From Symsagittifera roscoffensis (Eukaryota; Xenacoelomorpha; Acoela; Convolutidae): DNA of 64,000 nt. This document shows positions 20,756-31,600 of this stretch, piece by piece (positions within the stretch are counted from its first letter, which is position 1; every line of letters starts with the position of its first letter). The stretch lies in NCBI RefSeq assembly GCF_963678635.1, contig NC_087064.1, positions 48,841,346 to 48,905,345 of the forward strand, written 5' to 3'. The notes below the pieces were generated by a model. It was not told the origin of the DNA and made no database searches. It saw nothing but the letters and a program-made list of their open reading frames with translations. The translations under genes and the position numbers were made by a program.

Positions 20756-22438
20756 TAGGGGATGTTTGTCCATTTGTCGCGATATAAGCTTAAGAAGTTA
20801 GTGTAACTCTGTGATTACCTCATCGCTTCCCCGTTGAGGCGTTTCAGCCGATATGTTGTCTGTCCTTTCGCACTTCAGAGCTTCAACTGCTTTGAAAATT
20901 TAAAACTAAAATATCGGGCAGCAGCTGCCGTTTAAAATAAAAGTAACAATTAAAAGGCGCTTGGTTGAGCACTAGTTCAAGGTTGTCTCTCCAATCACTA
21001 AGTTTTCCAGTGACTATATCAGTAACTATAGTCTGGCGCGACTCATGTTCAGACTTTCCAGACTCAAACTCTCGGCGCGACTATGCAATTTGGGTCTAAA
21101 TCCGTATGCGGCGCAACCCTCAAAGTCTGGACATGAGTCTGGGACCTCGACCAGGGTAGCGTGTCATTTTGAATCTAACGGCCTATTGCTAACACTTCTC
21201 TTAGAGCTTCAGCTTTGGCTAGTGAGTCCGAAATGCCAGAAGATAAAGTCGCCGCGGAAATGTTGCTCTAAATATGCGGAAATATCAGTTCAACCAAAAC
21301 GAGCTTTTAAAAATTGTTGATTCTGCAATTGATGTACAGTCAAACGATACCTCAAGCGACCTCTGAAGCTCCACTAAACTGTTTAACAAATTTTTGAAAT
21401 CTGTATCGCCGATGAAAGAGCTTCAATGTAAGATACCACGCTGAAAAAGTTTGCAACTCCAATATAAATTGCTCCTTCTATTGATAGTTTTTAATGGATA
21501 GTTATGGGGTAACATCGTTTATTTATGCTTATGGTTGCTTAATCATATAACCTATGCCAATACTAATAAAGAAATTGTCAAGCTTCTACCGTTTTCAGAC
21601 CATGCAAGGCTATTTCAGATCTGAAGTTTTCTATTTCAGAGCTGAAATTTTCAAATTCTTATTAAATCTGAAATGAAGAATTTCAGATCTGAGAGTCAAT
21701 TTAGGAAAGAAATATAGAATTTCAGATCTTGCACAAAAAATTGCCGGTACGGGTTGGATTACGGCGAAGAGCAATTAAAAAACTTTTGAGTAACTCTTAG
21801 CGAATGGGGCAAAAACACTATTACACTGGTGAAACGGCTTGATCTTTCAAATGAACTATCGGAACGCCCATGGTATGGTCTCTTATTATTAAGCTTTGCC
21901 ATGTGATTAACACTGAAAACAAGGACGCTAAAAGCAACTTTCAATAAGTTTCCTTTTGTTTTCCTGCCTCGATAACTTAGTCATGGAAAAACTCTGATTT
22001 TGTACCAGCTAATCAAGGGAAAAGTTGGAAGAGCCGATTCGTTTAGAACTAAAATTCTTGAAACTGTTAGATTGCTTTGACACCTGCTAAGATTTTTTCC
22101 GGGAAATTTGAAAATCCAGAAACTCACCACTTTTGCACCATTTCTCAGAAAAGGTAAAACAGAGAAGGGTTGAGTCGTGAAAAAAGGACAGGTACAAAGG
22201 TGCTAAAACAGCTCTTGGGCATCTGTGAAACATTGATGATTCAAAAAAAAATCAAAAAGAAAAAAGTTAGGTTATTTTATCATCAAATCGTAAAAAGAGA
22301 TTTTTTCAGAACAAAAATTATTCACCAGAAATTGATCAGATAGACAGTTTTTAACTAGAACTAGTCTGGGTTTGTCTGGTCTGTCGGTAGAATTCTGTGG
22401 ATGTAACAAAAGTTTTTGGTGTTTTTATTGCTCAAAAA
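20756..22438. other. Non-coding stretch
   Basis: No supported gene. It contains an imperfect inverted repeat at 21040-21141 and, near 21590-21720, several short direct repeats of TTTCAGATCTGAAATTT type. Other frames lack family motifs. Confidence 0.5.
21040..21141. repeat. Imperfect inverted repeat
   Basis: GACTCATGTTCAGACTTT (about 21041-21058) is repeated inverted as AAAGTCTGGACATGAGTC (about 21121-21138) with one mismatch and about 60 bases between the arms. It is a possible stem-loop; no known family is recognised. Confidence 0.7.
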
Positions 22439-22640
22439 ATCAAATCGATTTTTTTTGAAAGTCCGTCCCCCCTCGAGAAAACTCCAGATCCGCCCCTGCT
22501 GCTTTTCGTAATTTTAGTATATCATGCAGGCGCAAATCAAAACTTTCCTCAATACAATAGGGCAAAGGTTATTTGAGATGCAGGAAGATAGAACTCGTTT
22601 AGTTCGACCGAAATTTTTATTTCGACCAAACTGGCTTTTT
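22439..22640 (+). repeat. Truncated hAT-MITE end plus flanking repeat
   Basis: CTCGAGAAAA...CCAGATCCGCCCCTG matches the right end of the intact element at 27346-27687. The flanking ATGCAGGCGC, ATAGAACTCGTTTAGTTCGACCGA and ACCAAACTGGCTTTTTA blocks match 27710-27840 beyond that element. The duplication therefore includes host-side sequence and is not only the MITE. Confidence 0.7.
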
Positions 22641-22712
22641 AGGGTGTGTGTTATCCGTACGGATAAGAGAAGAATATCCATTGGAATAAACAGATGCACC
22701 AAAACAAGAAAA

Positions 22713-23170
22713 TGACAATATATAGTTATAGTAACATAATCATCAGATGATACTTAAAATAACCAGTTGGTAGAGATACTTAAACTATAGAAGTCTAATA
22801 CAAATACGTACTTGTTAAACTTAATCAAATATGTACCAGTTGATGCTACACGTACTTATTATGAGTTTTTGTCACTCACATGCATTCGAGATCAGATCAT
22901 CAACCTTAACTTTAACAGAATGAATTTAAGTTGATTTATCTCTTCTTATTTTCCAATTTTTCAAGCAAGAATTCTATATCTTTGCTCAACCTTACTCAAC
23001 GTATCGAACCGTGGGTACAACATGGCACAGCCAGCAGTTACCAAAAACCCACTGAGAATCCTTCCGTTCTGGCGAAAATCCTCAGCGGAACCACCGATTC
23101 AGTGGGAGAAATGGAATCAACAGCTATTCTTAGAAATCATAGCTAATGATGGAATAAATCTTTTTATACC
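22713..23170 (+). mobile_element. Gypsy fragment D: LTR, PBS and gag start
   Basis: ATGGCACAGCCAGCAGT at 23022 is the PBS/gag start type of elements A-C. Translation gives M-A-Q-P-A-V-T-K-N-P-L-R-I, then F-W-R-K-S-S-A-E-P-P-I-Q-W-E-K-W, matching gag of B and C, and stops near 23170. The upstream 310 bases, from TGACAATATA at 22713 to ...ACA at 23022, are the presumed LTR, but no second copy is in the window, so the left limit is uncertain. The rest of the element is missing. Confidence 0.65.
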
Positions 23171-23174
23171 CCAT

Positions 23175-23509
23175 TGAAGATATCAACTTTCGAAGTTCAA
23201 ATTTAAAAAGATTTTTTACTTCAAATTAGTTTTTGTAAAGTTCTGGGGGTTTGAAAATTGCCAAAATGGCCATTTTGTGGACTAAATTATGCACGCTTTG
23301 GAGAATTCAATCAAAATGCTGAGAGAGTAAAGCGAATTATTTATGCGTGGCGAATTATCCCGCACAACACAATCGTTCCAAATTGTATTGAGGCTAGCTG
23401 ATGGAACGTATTATTTTTGTACGACACAAAATTTCACTGTTTTATATTGTTAAAAACTTAAAAGTTTTCATGTTTTCTTTTCCCAAACACTATTCGTTAT
23501 GAAATAAGG
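23175..23509. other. Non-coding stretch
   Basis: No gene or known repeat recognised; AT-rich sequence between Gypsy fragment D and the long-TIR element. Confidence 0.4.
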
Positions 23510-24928
23510 GGCAGTCGGAACATTCAGGGTTTTGCCCTGATATACGAGCAGTCTTGTTATAATTATCAAGGAAAGACTGAAATGCGTCACGGGACAAAGT
23601 AATTTAGTCACGGGACCATGAAATAAGTTAAGTTTTTTCACTTATCTAGAAGTTAACTGTTAGAAGTTTGAAAGCTAGAGAGGTGTTCTTAGTGCCAAAA
23701 TTTGACTGAGTAATGAGCAATGTTTTAGAAAAACGTAAAATCTGTGCTTATTTTAGTTTTGCAAGCGGAGTTGTTTTTTTTGTCTTTTTTTATGTGATAG
23801 CAAACCTTTATGAGGTCGTAGCTTAGATTCCGAGCTTTCCAATGAACACTTTTAAGTCCGAAATTTTAACTGCTCGCCTGATTGGGGGGATTTTCTGGCA
23901 CTAATAGCACATCTCTGACTCCCTCTATTACATGGCAAAACGCACCTTGAAAACAAAATTTTTGCGTTTTTAGTTACATTCTTAAAACAGTTTTACCCGT
24001 CATATGTCTATGTTTCCATCATGAATTTCTCATTGCAAAAATTGGCAGAGATTTGAAAATTCTCATTCAGTTCATTGCTCTTAAAACCAAAGTGGAAAGT
24101 TTCATGTCTCGTGACTGTAGTTCATCTTTTTTGCTCCACTTATTTTTTTATTCCAATTATTTAAAAGCTGAAATAAAACATTGTAGTAAGTTCTGACTTT
24201 TCGTCATGATTTTGACATATGCTGCCGTGTTGTCATTGTTTTACTTTTTAGCTCAATACCAAGCTTGAACGTTTCCCCTTGCTACCATGAATTTAGTACC
24301 TGCTCCCTAAATTTTTTCAATCGCTAGCACCGCGTTTAGCTTTTCAAAAATGGGCGGATTTTCAATAATTTTTTTAGGTCGACCGAATTGATGCCTCGCG
24401 CTCTCTCAAAGCACTAAAAAAGTCCCTGTCGTGGCCTAATTTTCTGTGCCGCAAGTAAAATTTTGAAAAAGTGGCCGAAAAGGGCATTTTTAAGCACTTT
24501 TTGGAAAAATTTGACCAAAAAATCGCATTTTTTCGGCGCGCGCTCCAACAACCCCCCCCCCCCCCCTCAAAAATAGTATATATTGGCGCTGAAGGCGCCC
24601 TTAGAAAAATTTTAAGGTCCGTCACCAAAAATGGATATCTAAAAATAGTACAAACGGGGGACACTTTGGATCGGCAGGGGGTCGAATCCCTGAGGGGGGA
24701 TAGGAATCGTCCGCCCCTCACCCCCCCTAAATCCACCCCTGATTTTTATGCATATTTTTTCCTGATTTTTTCACCTATCCTACCTATCAAGAAGAATGAG
24801 TAACACGAAAAAAATACATTCAACGTAAGCTTTTCAATTTAATTTCAGTGCTGGTTTTTGATCTGAAAAAAATTGAAAAGAAACAAGACTGCTCGTATCA
24901 GGGCGAGGCCCTGAATGTTCCGACTGCC
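23510..24928. mobile_element. DNA element with long (about 48 bp) inverted termini
   Basis: The left end (23510-23558) contains GGCAGTCGGAACATTCAGGG, then GCCCTGAT and ACGAGCAGTCTTGTT. The right end (24883-24928) is its inverted complement with very few differences. About 1.4 kb lies between, with no transposase frame. The interior holds a hAT-MITE-like block with G and C runs at about 24470-24741. No clear target duplication was found. Related single termini appear near 2635-2675 and 3705-3750. Confidence 0.65.
24470..24741 (-). repeat. hAT-MITE-related block nested in the long-TIR element
   Basis: Right side ends TAAATCCACCCCTG (24728-24741), the inverted form of the CAGGGGCGGAT-type terminus. 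The interior shares GGCGC...GGCGCC, TAGTACAAA-type and CGGCAGGGGGTCGA blocks with 27350-27480, 42700-42850 and 58960-59090. A C-run of about 19 lies at 24550-24568. The other end is not clear. Confidence 0.55.
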
Positions 24929-25145
24929 TTTTAATGTTTATGGAGCAGTAATAACATTAAAAATTAAATTAAATAAAACAAAATGAAAAAAATTTTCAAA
25001 ATTTGAAACTTTTCATGAAAATCATCCCCCCACATGCCATATAAAGAACAAAAGGATAGATTTCGCTCCTTGTAACAAATCAATTACGGCATATAATCTT
25101 CTTTCAACCAATTTGGAACAATTTCCAAGACGGATTAACTCTCCG

Positions 25146-25330
25146 CTTACGCGTTAATAGCGCGAAATATATCGCGCGTTAATTGACCCAAGTTGGCCAA
25201 AATGGCAATCTTTAAACCCTCATAACTTTACGAAAAATGATCACAGGTGCAATATCTTTTCAAATTTAAGCTCAGGAAAACAATAGCTTTCGAATGATGT
25301 TAAAAAATTCCGTCAAAAATGGCTAGTTAA
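25146..25330 (+). repeat. Dispersed repeat, copy 1 of 2
   Basis: Shares AATATATCGCGCGTTAATT, CCCAAGTTGG, GGCAAT, CATAACTTTAC and AATGATCACAG in the same order with 28065-28270. The family is unknown and neither copy codes. Confidence 0.7.
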
Positions 25331-26184
25331 AAAGTCGAAATTTGTCTGAATAAAAAAAACCCACCCCGAGCACAAATATTCCGTTACTTTCGTATCGAAA
25401 GTCGGAACAATAATATCAGTAACAAACAAGTATTTTGGAGCAAATCTAATGGTTTTTCTTATGATCTTTTTAAAAAATTGTCGATTTTTGTTGTGAAAAT
25501 ACGCCAAGTAGGGTGACTTTTTTTATTCTTCGCGGGAGCCTTTAGGTTACAAAAACTTTGAGGGATCTCATGAAACTTATTGTTTGCGGTAAGCAACTCT
25601 CCTGAATTGGACTAAACTCACTCAAACCGACAAATTAAGCTTTTGAGGCTTAAAATTTTGGTTTTATGAGTTTATAAGGCAAAAAAGCGTTTTCTAAGCA
25701 ATGTAATCCAACTTTAGACAATATACTCGAATTTATTCAGATTCTGCGAGATTTCATACTGGCTATATTAAAATTTTTTTACCGCAAAAATTGCGTTTTC
25801 TAGACGATAAATTCCATTTTTTACTAATTATAATCCATCTTTATGTACTGTACAAAATCCCTATATTATCCATTTTAGTGTGTGAATAAGTTAGACATAA
25901 TTGATTTTTTACAAGTAGAAAAAGTATAAAAATTGGTTACAATCAAATGCAACCTTAGCTTTGCCAATGCTGTTCGGCAGTCTTCTATGGCTTCTGTGGA
26001 ATACTGTACGCAAATTTTTTTTCAAGGGGGCAGAGGGACGATATTAGTTAACCCTACATTTTATTGTTACTGATTCTCAGTAGCGGATCTTATTCTTTGA
26101 TGAAATTTTCCACAGCTCTTAGAGGGTCGGTAAAATTTTTCAGGGGAAATGTGGTAAAGTCGCAATTGGAACCTGATCTAAACT
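25331..26184. other. Non-coding stretch
   Basis: Nothing recognisable beyond AT-rich sequence and short frames without motifs. Confidence 0.4.
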
Positions 26185-26580
26185 ACATTTTATTATTGGA
26201 TAAATTAGATATTTTATCACTATAAAATATTTAATATTAACCAATCATATTCCATCTAACTAACAACCCACTTATTTGTAAGTGCTGAAATTACTTGTAA
26301 TTTCAGCACCAGAGAGATTTGAATTTAACTTAGAAATTAGTTACCTCTCCAAGAGAACTTCAGCAGTCGCAATAAGCCAGTATACTCTAGATCTATTGAG
26401 CCTAGCAGAGACTAGTTAAACACCCTGAGACTAGTAGATATAAGAGTAAGATTAGGATCGGTATTAGACTAAGAAGTTGCACGAATCTATCCGGCCGAAA
26501 ATAAGATAGCGTGACGAGCAGACGGTGTACCCTATCCGAAATTACTCTATGAGTTATACACCCTACATCTTAACTCACAA
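26185..26580 (+). repeat. About 390-bp dispersed repeat with hairpin, copy 1
   Basis: Matches 57112-57480 in the same orientation, including CCAATCATATTCCATCT, TCGGTATTAGACTAAGAAGT and GATAGCGTGACGAGCAGACG. A 13-bp stem with 2-nt loop lies at 26282-26309. It could be a solo LTR or a short interspersed element; TG...CA ends were not established. Confidence 0.75.
26282..26309. repeat. Perfect hairpin within dispersed repeat
   Basis: GTGCTGAAATTAC, a TT loop, then GTAATTTCAGCAC: 13 paired bases. In the second copy (57203-57230) one pair is changed on both sides (T-A to C-G), so pairing is kept. Confidence 0.9.
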
Positions 26581-27345
26581 TTGCTGTAGTAGAATATAAT
26601 CATGCTCGTAATTTAGCAATGGATCAGAGAGTTCTCTCAGCTCAGAGATACTCAGCTCAGCCCAATACTGACTCAACCTTCCTTTAGTTTTAAAGTAAAT
26701 TTTTTTATGCTTCTTGTAGAAGCAGTTTAAATTAACTACATTGAGTACCCTTTTTCCCTCTATATACTGGTATAAAAACGTTGCAGATTGCCTTAAAAAC
26801 TACAATTAGGAATTAATCATTCTAGCAGTACATATCTTTGGTGATTAGTTTCACTAAAGTAGCGTTTAACTTATATTACGATTGGCAATTTCAGGGGAAA
26901 GTGCTCGTGTTGGAAGGACGGATTGGTATTGCTTTAGAGCACTCACATATTAAAAGACAATTTCAAGAAATAAACTTGTCTAGGAAGATAAATTGCAGAT
27001 AAATGAAAATAAGAGGCAAAAAATAAAAAAGGTTACAGGTTTCATCATGCGCAGAAATTGAAAAGCTCTTAAAAAATGAAAACAAAAGTAGCAGGAAATC
27101 ACCATTTGTTGTTGAATTTCTCTCAAGGTCGAAATTTTGAAAAACGAAGGGCTAAGAGAACTGTTGTTTTGAATACAAAGCGACCTTTTCTACCCGTAGG
27201 GGCTCTAAGAAGAGCATAATTCCTCCTTGTTTTTGTAATTGATTTGCTAAATCATGGGTTCTGGCTATCATTCAATAACATATGATCTACAATAACATTT
27301 ACTTCTCTTTGCGAAACAGTTTTAGTCATATTTATCACTACTTTT

Positions 27346-27687
27346 CAGGAGCGGATTTAGGAGGAGGAGGACCGACGCCTACTTCCCTCACCCCCTTCCC
27401 CCCTCCTCCCCCCTCAGCAGGTATTCCACCCCCTGCCGAAACAAAGGGTCCTCCATTTGTACTATTTTGAGATATCGGCGCCTATAATTAATAATTTTGA
27501 GGGGGGGCCGCCTCTTTGGCTTCAAAATTTTGGCTGTGGTGCAGAAAAAGTGTTCGAAACAGGGTCTATTTTGGTAGGCTCGGGAGAATTCGGAAAAGCA
27601 ATTTGATCGACCTAAAAAAAGGTCGAAAAACTTTTAAAAAACTTTTGAAAATTCACCCCTCTCGAGAAAAACCTAGATCCGCCCCTG
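27346..27687. mobile_element. hAT-type MITE
   Basis: The element is 342 bp with inverted ends CAGGAGCGGATTTAGG (left) and CCTAGATCCGCCCCTG (right). It is flanked by a perfect 8-bp duplication CTACTTTT (27338-27345 and 27688-27695). The 8-bp duplication and CAG-starting ends are the signature of hAT transposons. It has no transposase, so it is non-autonomous. The interior holds C-rich runs and a CCTGCCGAAACAAAGGGTCC-type block shared with other repeats in the window. Confidence 0.88.
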
Positions 27688-28064
27688 CTACTTTTTGTAA
27701 TTTTTAGCATTTCATGCAGGCGCGAATCAAAAATTTCATCAATACAGTGGGGCAAGGATTTATTGAAATGCAGAAAGATAGAACTCGTTTAGTTCGACCG
27801 AGTTTTTTTTAACTCGACCAAACTGGCTTTTTAAGCTGTCTTTCAAACCATCAGCGGATAAAAAGGGAAGCGTTTTTTTAGGAATTTGACCCCTCGACTA
27901 TACAAAGGGTCCACTTGAACAACTCAAAGGGATTTGCCAGTCTTTATTGTTTTATCGTGATCTGAGACGTCTGAGAATCATTTCGGTCGACCTTAAAAGA
28001 AAGGTCGACAAAATGTTCAAAAAACGTTTGATTTCAAGTTTGAATGGTTTCGTTTCTAGGTTGG

Positions 28065-28270
28065 ATTAATAGCACAAAATATATCGCGCGTTAATTATCC
28101 CAAGTTGGACAAAGCGGCAATTTCTAAACGCCCATAACTTTACAATAAATGATCACAGCTGGAACACTTTTTTAATTTCGAGCTCAAAACAACGAATTTT
28201 TTTATCTGATATAACAAACTTTTCCTGAAAAAAAATCATGTTAGAAAGTCGAAGTTTGCTTGGAAAAATT
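28065..28270 (+). repeat. Dispersed repeat, copy 2 of 2
   Basis: Second copy of the repeat at 25146-25330, with AATATATCGCGCGTTAATT and ATGATCACAG blocks conserved. Confidence 0.7.
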
Positions 28271-28595
28271 GCATCACAAATAATCCATCAATTTCAAACA
28301 ACTCAACTACAAGAGTAAAAATGCACTAAAAGCGACCAGAAAATATGCACTTATTGGTTTCATGGTACGGGAGTTGGATCCACAGTAACTGTATGACGAT
28401 ATATCTTCGAACGAACAGCCAGCGTGTTCTCTGAACAGTCGGAGAGTGAACAGAAAGGAGCAGGACTGTACCTTAAGCTACTTGGTATACAAAAAATTGA
28501 AATGATTTAACTTTGTGTTGGATTGAGATAGGAGGGCGGGGGAATGTTGAATGATATAACTATATGATAGTTTGATCTTAATGGCCTCGTCCGAA

Positions 28596-28646
28596 TCAAG
28601 ACAATTGACCTTCGTGGTCAAAAGTAACCATGTGAACAAATGCAAT
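28596..28646 (-). CDS. TRIM-NHL-like gene, terminal exon
   Basis: Acceptor TTACTTTCAG followed by 16 codons, I-A-F-V-H-M-V-T-F-D-H-E-G-Q-L-S, and TGA. Phase 0 fits the previous exon. The F-D-H-E-G-Q-L turn again looks like an NHL strand. The exon is short, and no canonical polyadenylation signal is evident just downstream, so confidence is moderate. Confidence 0.55.
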   Translation of the reverse strand: MAFVHMVTFDHEGQLS

Positions 28647-31600
28647 CTGAAAGTAACAAAGCATATCCGAATGAACAAGTTTGTTGAACAGTTGTCTTCT
28701 TGAGCCAACATATTAATCAAGATAAATTTTTTTCCGGCAGTTGGTCCGGACTGCTGCCTTTTCTAGCTTACTTAAGATCCTACTCTTGCCACTTGCTGAT
28801 AAACAGATGAGGTCTTCTTCTTCTTATCTGTTTTAGCTGGAATATTCAGCAGAATTTTAATTTTATGACAATGGATTCGATTTGGATGAAATATAAATCA
28901 AAATAACTGATCTTCCCAGCAAGAAAAACAAAACCGCCGAAAATATCAAGCAGTACACAACCAGAGCTGAAGTCTGGTACTTATCTCGTGACCAGTGTGT
29001 CTCAAAATGAGTATGTTGCGACCATCGCTACCCAAAACTGGTATGTCATAACTTTGCACTGTGCGCGACTGAAGAGTTTTATAGAACATTTTTTGAAGAT
29101 TATTAGCATGATTTTTGTAACTTGCCAGACACTCGGAGCATGTCAGTGGAATACAGTTCGAGAGAGATGCGGAGGATCAGCACTAGAAGTACTTATCTAG
29201 CCTCAATGCACAAGAGCGAATCTAACGAACGCTTTTGAAAAACCAATTTCTCAAAAAGGAGGCGAGGCAATCTGGTGATTTCAGTTTCACACGTCTAGAA
29301 AAAAATACACCTGTTAGAGTTATGGTACGTACCTTGACGACAGAAACAGTGGCGCTCAAATCACACCTCGCTTCCCCAACAAACTTCTTAGAAACATATC
29401 TGCCCTGATTGTCAAATATGGCTATGTAGTGCAGGCTGCGTTCTCTGTCCTGGTCGTAGACGAATATTCGGCTGTGAGATGCTGCCAGAGACACTGGATT
29501 TGCCAGTTCAGTGCTGCCGAAAAACTTGCCAGACACTCGGAGGATGTCGGTGGAATAGAGTTCGAGAGAGTTGCGGAGGAGCAGCACTAGTTTGCTATTG
29601 GTCGCTGCAATTCCCTAAAAACCAATATGTCATAAACTGATTAAAAAGTATGTCCAGAAAAACTTCGGCGACAATTTGAGAGGAAGCGCCGGCTCTTTTC
29701 CAGTTCCCCCCCCTTTCCCATTCAATTTTGAAAAGTCTAATTAACGTTGTCATAATGCAATGAAATTTGGCGTGGTGAACAAATCGACAATTCTGAACAA
29801 ATTTGTTCTTCATACTTTGCAGCGTAAAATCACGCATTTAGCCGNNNNNNNNNNNNNNNNNNNNNNNNNNNNNNNNNNNNNNNNNNNNNNNNNNNNNNNN
29901 NNNNNNNNNNNNNNNNNNNNNNNNNNNNNNNNNNNNNNNNNNNNNNNNNNNNNNNNNNNNNNNNNNNNNNNNNNNNNNNNNNNNNNNNNNNNNNNNNNNN
30001 NNNNNNNNNNNNNNNNNNNNNNNNNNNNNNNNNNNNNNNNNNNNCCGAGCATTGAAAAAGGGGAGAAACTTTGTATTTGGGTGTGTTTTAGTTTTTTCTT
30101 TTCTTATGTTTTCCAGGCAAAGTCAGCTACCACAAAATATTGTCGAATTCAGTTGTATGATGTATCAAATTAAAGCTTTTTTAAGTTTCAAACAACATTA
30201 TAAACGGGTTTTGATTTTTCGTCTAATTTTGAGCGAGTAAAGCAAGCAAGCAAGCAGGCTTACAATAATTTATTTATGCCAAATTACAGCAGATAAAAGT
30301 TATATTAACTCAGTTTTCTGCAGTTTTTGGCGCCATTTTGTGAATCCAAACGTCCAAAAAATCAAAAAAAAATTAATTGATTGTTTTTTTTTCAGTTGGT
30401 TGTTTGTTTACTATGACTGCCAAAAATGCCTACGTTCTAGTCTTTCAATCAGATCCTTTTTATACAACACGCAGAAAAATTGACATAAATTTGACAAAAA
30501 ATTGTGTGTCTTAAGACCATAGTCGGAACATTCTGTACTATTTGCCCAGTAACCGACTATTTGTTTCGATAAGTAATTAGTTTTTAGTTTACTTCTGGCC
30601 TTAGCCGCTTTCACTCTTTTGGAGCGTTCGAACCATTTTTGTTGATTGAGTTCAAAAATTAATGCTAAATTAATGGCAATATTTTTTCGATCAACGAATC
30701 TGAGCAAAGATAATTAACCTAAAACCGCTGGCTCATTTTTACGTAGATTTTTCTCTTATTACTGATTTCCAAACTTAATAATGGCTTACGAAAAGCTAAT
30801 TAACCTAAAATGTTATAATTTTTGACTGATTAAACTGCTCAAGGTCACTGATATTGCCAGCAAATTGTCATTAACGATATATAGTTGATGCCAAATTGTT
30901 GTTACTACCTTTTTGGTCAACAAAGCTGATTTCCACCGTGAAAACCGTGTCCAAAAAATAATTAACTCAACAGGCCGAAGTTTTGACCGCAGAAATTGCC
31001 GAAGGTTACCGAAATTGCCAACAGTTTGGCAATAACTATAGATCAGTTCTCAATTCAATCTCAATCTTTTTTCAATCTTCCTAATTAGAAAGTTAAAAGT
31101 AAACTATTTTAAAACTTTAAAATGGTGCAGCCAGCAGGATGACTAAGTAACTTGAACTTCAAAATTAAAAACCAATTGCAAATGATCATTCATTCATCGG
31201 ATAACAACTGACGTTATATGCCATTGCTGAATCAAACCTAACCCTTGACTAACACATGCTACAGAGTCAGAGAAAATTTATTTGTTTTTATGTTTGGACG
31301 GAGCCAGGAATTTTGCTCATTTTTCCCAATATCTTTTGTCAAACCAATTTTTTCGTCAAATTCTTCATCAAGTATCAAGTATTCCTAAAAAATTAGATAT
31401 TCTTAAAAAATCATGGAAAGTTAGTGTACTTGACTTGAAACATGGCGTCTTGAGTCGAGAGAGGGCTTCGTTGTGTCAATGTCAATGTTTGATTGTTTCC
31501 CGATAAATGAACAACGCTTCTAAGTAATTCATTGATCAATTCATTTTTTAACTAAACAAAAAGAAAGAAAAGCCAGCAGAAGCTTTAAAATTTTTCCAAA

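Noticed and set aside
29760-30173. 137-codon frame across the N-run
   Set aside because: It is open only because unknown bases contain no stops; the flanks are MITE and repeat sequence.
31122-31142. PBS-like ATGGTGCAGCCAGCAGGATG as a fifth Gypsy element
   Set aside because: Only one codon-level match (M-V-Q-P-A-G) then a stop, and no recognisable LTR or gag after it. It may be a remnant, but is not supportable.
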